A DNA stretch of 64,000 bases from JABDGZ01 sp964483785 (GTDB lineage Bacteria; Omnitrophota; Gorgyraeia; Zapsychrales; Fredricksoniimonadaceae), in contig CAZACW010000005.1 in assembly GCA_964483785.1 (NCBI GenBank), forward strand, positions 1 to 64,000. The letters run 5' to 3'. Numbering within the stretch: the stretch's first letter is position 1; each line of letters opens with the position of its first letter. This document shows, piece after piece, positions 62,145 through 64,000 of this stretch. A model generated the notes under the pieces. That model ran no database searches. It had not been told where the DNA came from and worked only from the letters and a program-made list of their open reading frames with translations. The translations under genes were made by a program, and so were the position numbers.

Positions 62145-62618
62145 TTATGCTGTGGGGTCCACAATAAATAAGGTCTGGCCGAATTCCACCGGCTCCGCGT
62201 TTTGCACGGCCACTTCCAAAATCTTGCCGCGCACCTCGGACTTGATTTCATTCATCAGCTTCATGGCTTCGACGATGCAGACCACCTGTCCGACCTCGAC
62301 CGTTTGGCCTACTTCCACAAAGGCTTCGGCTTCCGGCGAGGGCGAGCGGTAGAAGGTGCCCACCATGGGTGATTTGATGTCTTTGTTGGTTTTGGAAGCA
62401 TCGGCAGGGCCTGGGCCGGCCGGGCCTGCGGCCGCGGGTTCAGCGGCCTTGGGGGAAGGCAGGGACTGGATGGCGTAATGGGGCGGCCCCCCTACGACGA
62501 TGTCGCCGCCGGCGGATTTCCTCAGTTTTAATTTCAGCCCCTCGCGTTCGATCTCGATTTCATTGAGATTATGCTCATTCATCAGGGCGATAATCTCTTT
62601 GATCTCTTTCAAGTTCAT
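62145..62618 (-). CDS. accB: Biotin carboxyl carrier protein of acetyl-CoA carboxylase
   Basis: A 157-residue protein. The N-terminal 30 residues bind AccC (LKEIKEIIALMNEHNLNEIE). An alanine/proline-rich linker follows. The C-terminal barrel has MVGTFYRSPSPEAEAFVEVG and the biotinylation motif CIVEAMKLMNEIKSE, with the modified lysine in EAMKLM. Its ATG overlaps the efp stop as ATGA, and accC follows. Confidence 0.97.
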   Translation of the reverse strand: MNLKEIKEIIALMNEHNLNEIEIEREGLKLKLRKSAGGDIVVGGPPHYAIQSLPSPKAAEPAAAGPAGPGPADASKTNKDIKSPMVGTFYRSPSPEAEAFVEVGQTVEVGQVVCIVEAMKLMNEIKSEVRGKILEVAVQNAEPVEFGQTLFIVDPTA

Positions 62619-63181
62619 TTTTTGACCCTTTCGACGTAGATCCCTGTTCTGGTATCCACCTTGATGGTCTCGCCCGGCCCGATAAACAAGGGCACCTGGA
62701 CCGAGGCCCCGGTGTCGATCTTGGCCGGCTTATACCCGGAGCGGGATGAATCTCCTTTCAACCCCGGATCCGCCTCAATGACGGTGGCGATGATGAAATT
62801 GGGCACTTCCACCTTGACGACCTGGTTGTTGAATATGAGCGTCTCCACCACCATGTTATCCTGCAGGAACCGGATGCCCTCGCCCAGCAATTCCTGGCGG
62901 ATGAGGGTGTCTTCAAAGGTGCTCTGATCCATAAAATGGTATTCGTCGCCGGAGGAATAGGTAAACTGCATGCGCCTACGCTCCAAATCCGCGTCCTCCA
63001 GGGTCTCGGCAGACCTGAAGGTGCGTTCCAGGACCGCGTCGGTCTTGACGTTTTTCAAGCGCACACGGACAAAGGCCGAACCCTTGCCCGGCTTGACATG
63101 ATTAAACTCGGTGACAAAATAAAGCTGGCCATCCACGACCAGCCCCATCCCATTTTGGATTTCATTGATTGTAATGGCCAC
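62615..63181 (-). CDS. efp: Translation elongation factor P
   Basis: A 188-residue factor that helps ribosomes through proline stretches. It has the KOW-like N-terminal domain with the conserved KPGKGSAFVRVRLKNVKT (the modified lysine is in the PGKG loop), ERTFRSAETLEDAD, MDQSTFEDTLI, and the C-terminal GDSSRSGYKPAKIDTGASVQV and VDTRTGIYVERV. Length and domains are normal. It overlaps the peptidase stop by 20 bases and accB by four. No modification gene is in the window. Proline-rich proteins nearby, such as the tpsA tail, could depend on it. Confidence 0.97.
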   Translation of the reverse strand: MAITINEIQNGMGLVVDGQLYFVTEFNHVKPGKGSAFVRVRLKNVKTDAVLERTFRSAETLEDADLERRRMQFTYSSGDEYHFMDQSTFEDTLIRQELLGEGIRFLQDNMVVETLIFNNQVVKVEVPNFIIATVIEADPGLKGDSSRSGYKPAKIDTGASVQVPLFIGPGETIKVDTRTGIYVERVKK

Positions 63182-64000
63182 TTAACACCTCACACCCTTC
63201 CTTGGTTACCAATACCATATCTTCGACCCTGACCCCAAATTGATTAGGGATGTAGACCCCGGGTTCAACCGTCACGATCATGCCGGCTTCAAGCAAACTT
63301 GTACCTTGGCTGGACAGGCGCGGGGCCTCGTGAATGTCTAAGCCCACGCCATGGCCTAAAGAATGGCCAAAATACTTGGCCAGGCCGAATTTACGCAGGA
63401 CCTTGCGCGCCTGGGCATCAACCGTTGCACAGGCCGCCCCAGGCTTGATGAGCCGGATCGCTTCTTGCTGCGCAAGTGAAAGAGCGCCAAATACTTGCTT
63501 GATACGAGGCGCTATTCTACCCAAAAAGAAATTGCGTGTCAAGTCAGACTTATACCCGTTTAAGTCTATCCCAAAATCAAGCAGGACATTTTCGTTATTA
63601 CGCAGGATTCTATCTGTAGCCCTGGCATGGGGATAGCAGGAATTTGGGCCAGAGGCGATTATGGGCGGGAAAGACAGTCCTGCCCCATTGGATTTGATAA
63701 ATCTCTCCAATTCCATGGCTGCTTTAAGCTCTGATAATCCTGGACGCACCACTTTTCTCATATGATCAATGGCCTTAAAATGCAGTTTCAGGCACTCTTT
63801 GACCTGAAGGATCTCCCCTTCATCCTTGATTTCCCGCAAAGATTCGACCAGGCCGGTGGCCGGCACCAGTTTGGTGGATCTGGGACAGAATTCCTTAAGT
63901 TTTTTCCACATGGCAAAGCTGGTATGTCTTTCATCAAAGCCCAGACGCCTGATTTTATAAAGCTTGCAAAGCTCGAAGAGCGTGGCGCAGGGCAATTGCT
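63162..64000 (-). CDS. pepQ: Xaa-Pro aminopeptidase (M24 family), 5' end outside the window
   Basis: The reading frame stays open at the right edge; 279 codons are present. The C-terminal pita-bread domain is complete, with the metal ligands in LLDFGIDLNGYKSDLTRNFF, the histidine in FGHSLGHGVGLDIHE, VTVEPGVYIPNQFGVRVEDM and the GVRVEDMVLVT end. About 80 N-terminal residues of the creatinase-type domain should lie beyond position 64,000. The symbol is given for the family and is not certain (ypdF/papB names are alternatives). It opens the efp-accB-accC run. Confidence 0.9.
   Translation of the reverse strand, partial: QLPCATLFELCKLYKIRRLGFDERHTSFAMWKKLKEFCPRSTKLVPATGLVESLREIKDEGEILQVKECLKLHFKAIDHMRKVVRPGLSELKAAMELERFIKSNGAGLSFPPIIASGPNSCYPHARATDRILRNNENVLLDFGIDLNGYKSDLTRNFFLGRIAPRIKQVFGALSLAQQEAIRLIKPGAACATVDAQARKVLRKFGLAKYFGHSLGHGVGLDIHEAPRLSSQGTSLLEAGMIVTVEPGVYIPNQFGVRVEDMVLVTKEGCEVLSGHYNQ

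Overview
ORGANISM. The window reads as a chromosomal scaffold, with one short run of Ns near 49,495, from an uncultivated bacterium of the PVC superphylum, most likely Candidatus Omnitrophota (OP3). The best marker is a 90-residue small basic protein at 45,901-46,173 that matches the chlamydial/verrucomicrobial/omnitrophotal 'small basic protein' family. Supporting signs are a Gram-negative envelope (two-partner secretion, ADP-heptose genes, GspA/GspB-like pair), a secreted protein at 56,606-58,072 whose style I associate from memory with Omnitrophota, a Hel308-type helicase and an NfnAB-type transhydrogenase. No search was run, so the phylum call is an inference. LAYOUT. 1-16.9 kb: an outward-pointing hairpin element, a two-partner secretion pair (TpsB transporter and a 3,643-residue TpsA adhesin built of seven GLUG-rich modules), two tandem ASST-like propeller proteins and a GT-C membrane protein. 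17-25.9 kb: an FkbM-like methyltransferase, tRNA-Arg, then a minus-strand run glyQS, ppdK, a sigma-70 factor, a LacI-type sensor protein without DNA-binding domain, apt and a TPR membrane protein. 25.9-33 kb: dtd, tatD, a DUF3352-like protein, a hidden 56-residue protein, nfnA, nfnB, panB, rsmE, packed with 1-88 base overlaps or gaps. 33-35.3 kb: Hel308/Ski2-like helicase on the plus strand. 35.4-39.9 kb: a five-gene two-component cluster led by an HTH-receiver protein with its own promoter and a four-unit iteron. 40-43.4 kb: glycosyltransferase and recO diverging from a gspA/gspB-like pair. 43.4-49.7 kb: aroB, S2P protease, SH3, small basic and SPOR proteins; HD-GYP, dGTPase and a HIT protein broken by the assembly gap. 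49.7-54 kb: phosphodiesterase, STAND-type ATPase, LysM/degenerate M23 lipoprotein, tRNA-Gly, thiE, thiD2, rfaE2. 54-58 kb: two large unknown proteins. 58-64 kb: gmhA, pfk, amaP, asp23, accC, accB, efp and a partial Xaa-Pro peptidase; the efp-accB-accC-asp23 order is widely conserved. THEMES. (1) Several families of long palindromic repeats sit at gene 3' ends, supply the stop codon of three genes, and lie in frame inside one gene. (2) First genes of transcription units often carry a candidate promoter whose -10 box ends only 5-12 bases before the start codon, suggesting leaderless or nearly leaderless mRNAs, whereas genes inside operons have Shine-Dalgarno sequences. (3) Surface proteins are prominent: the giant adhesin, envelope proteins and the unknown secreted pair.
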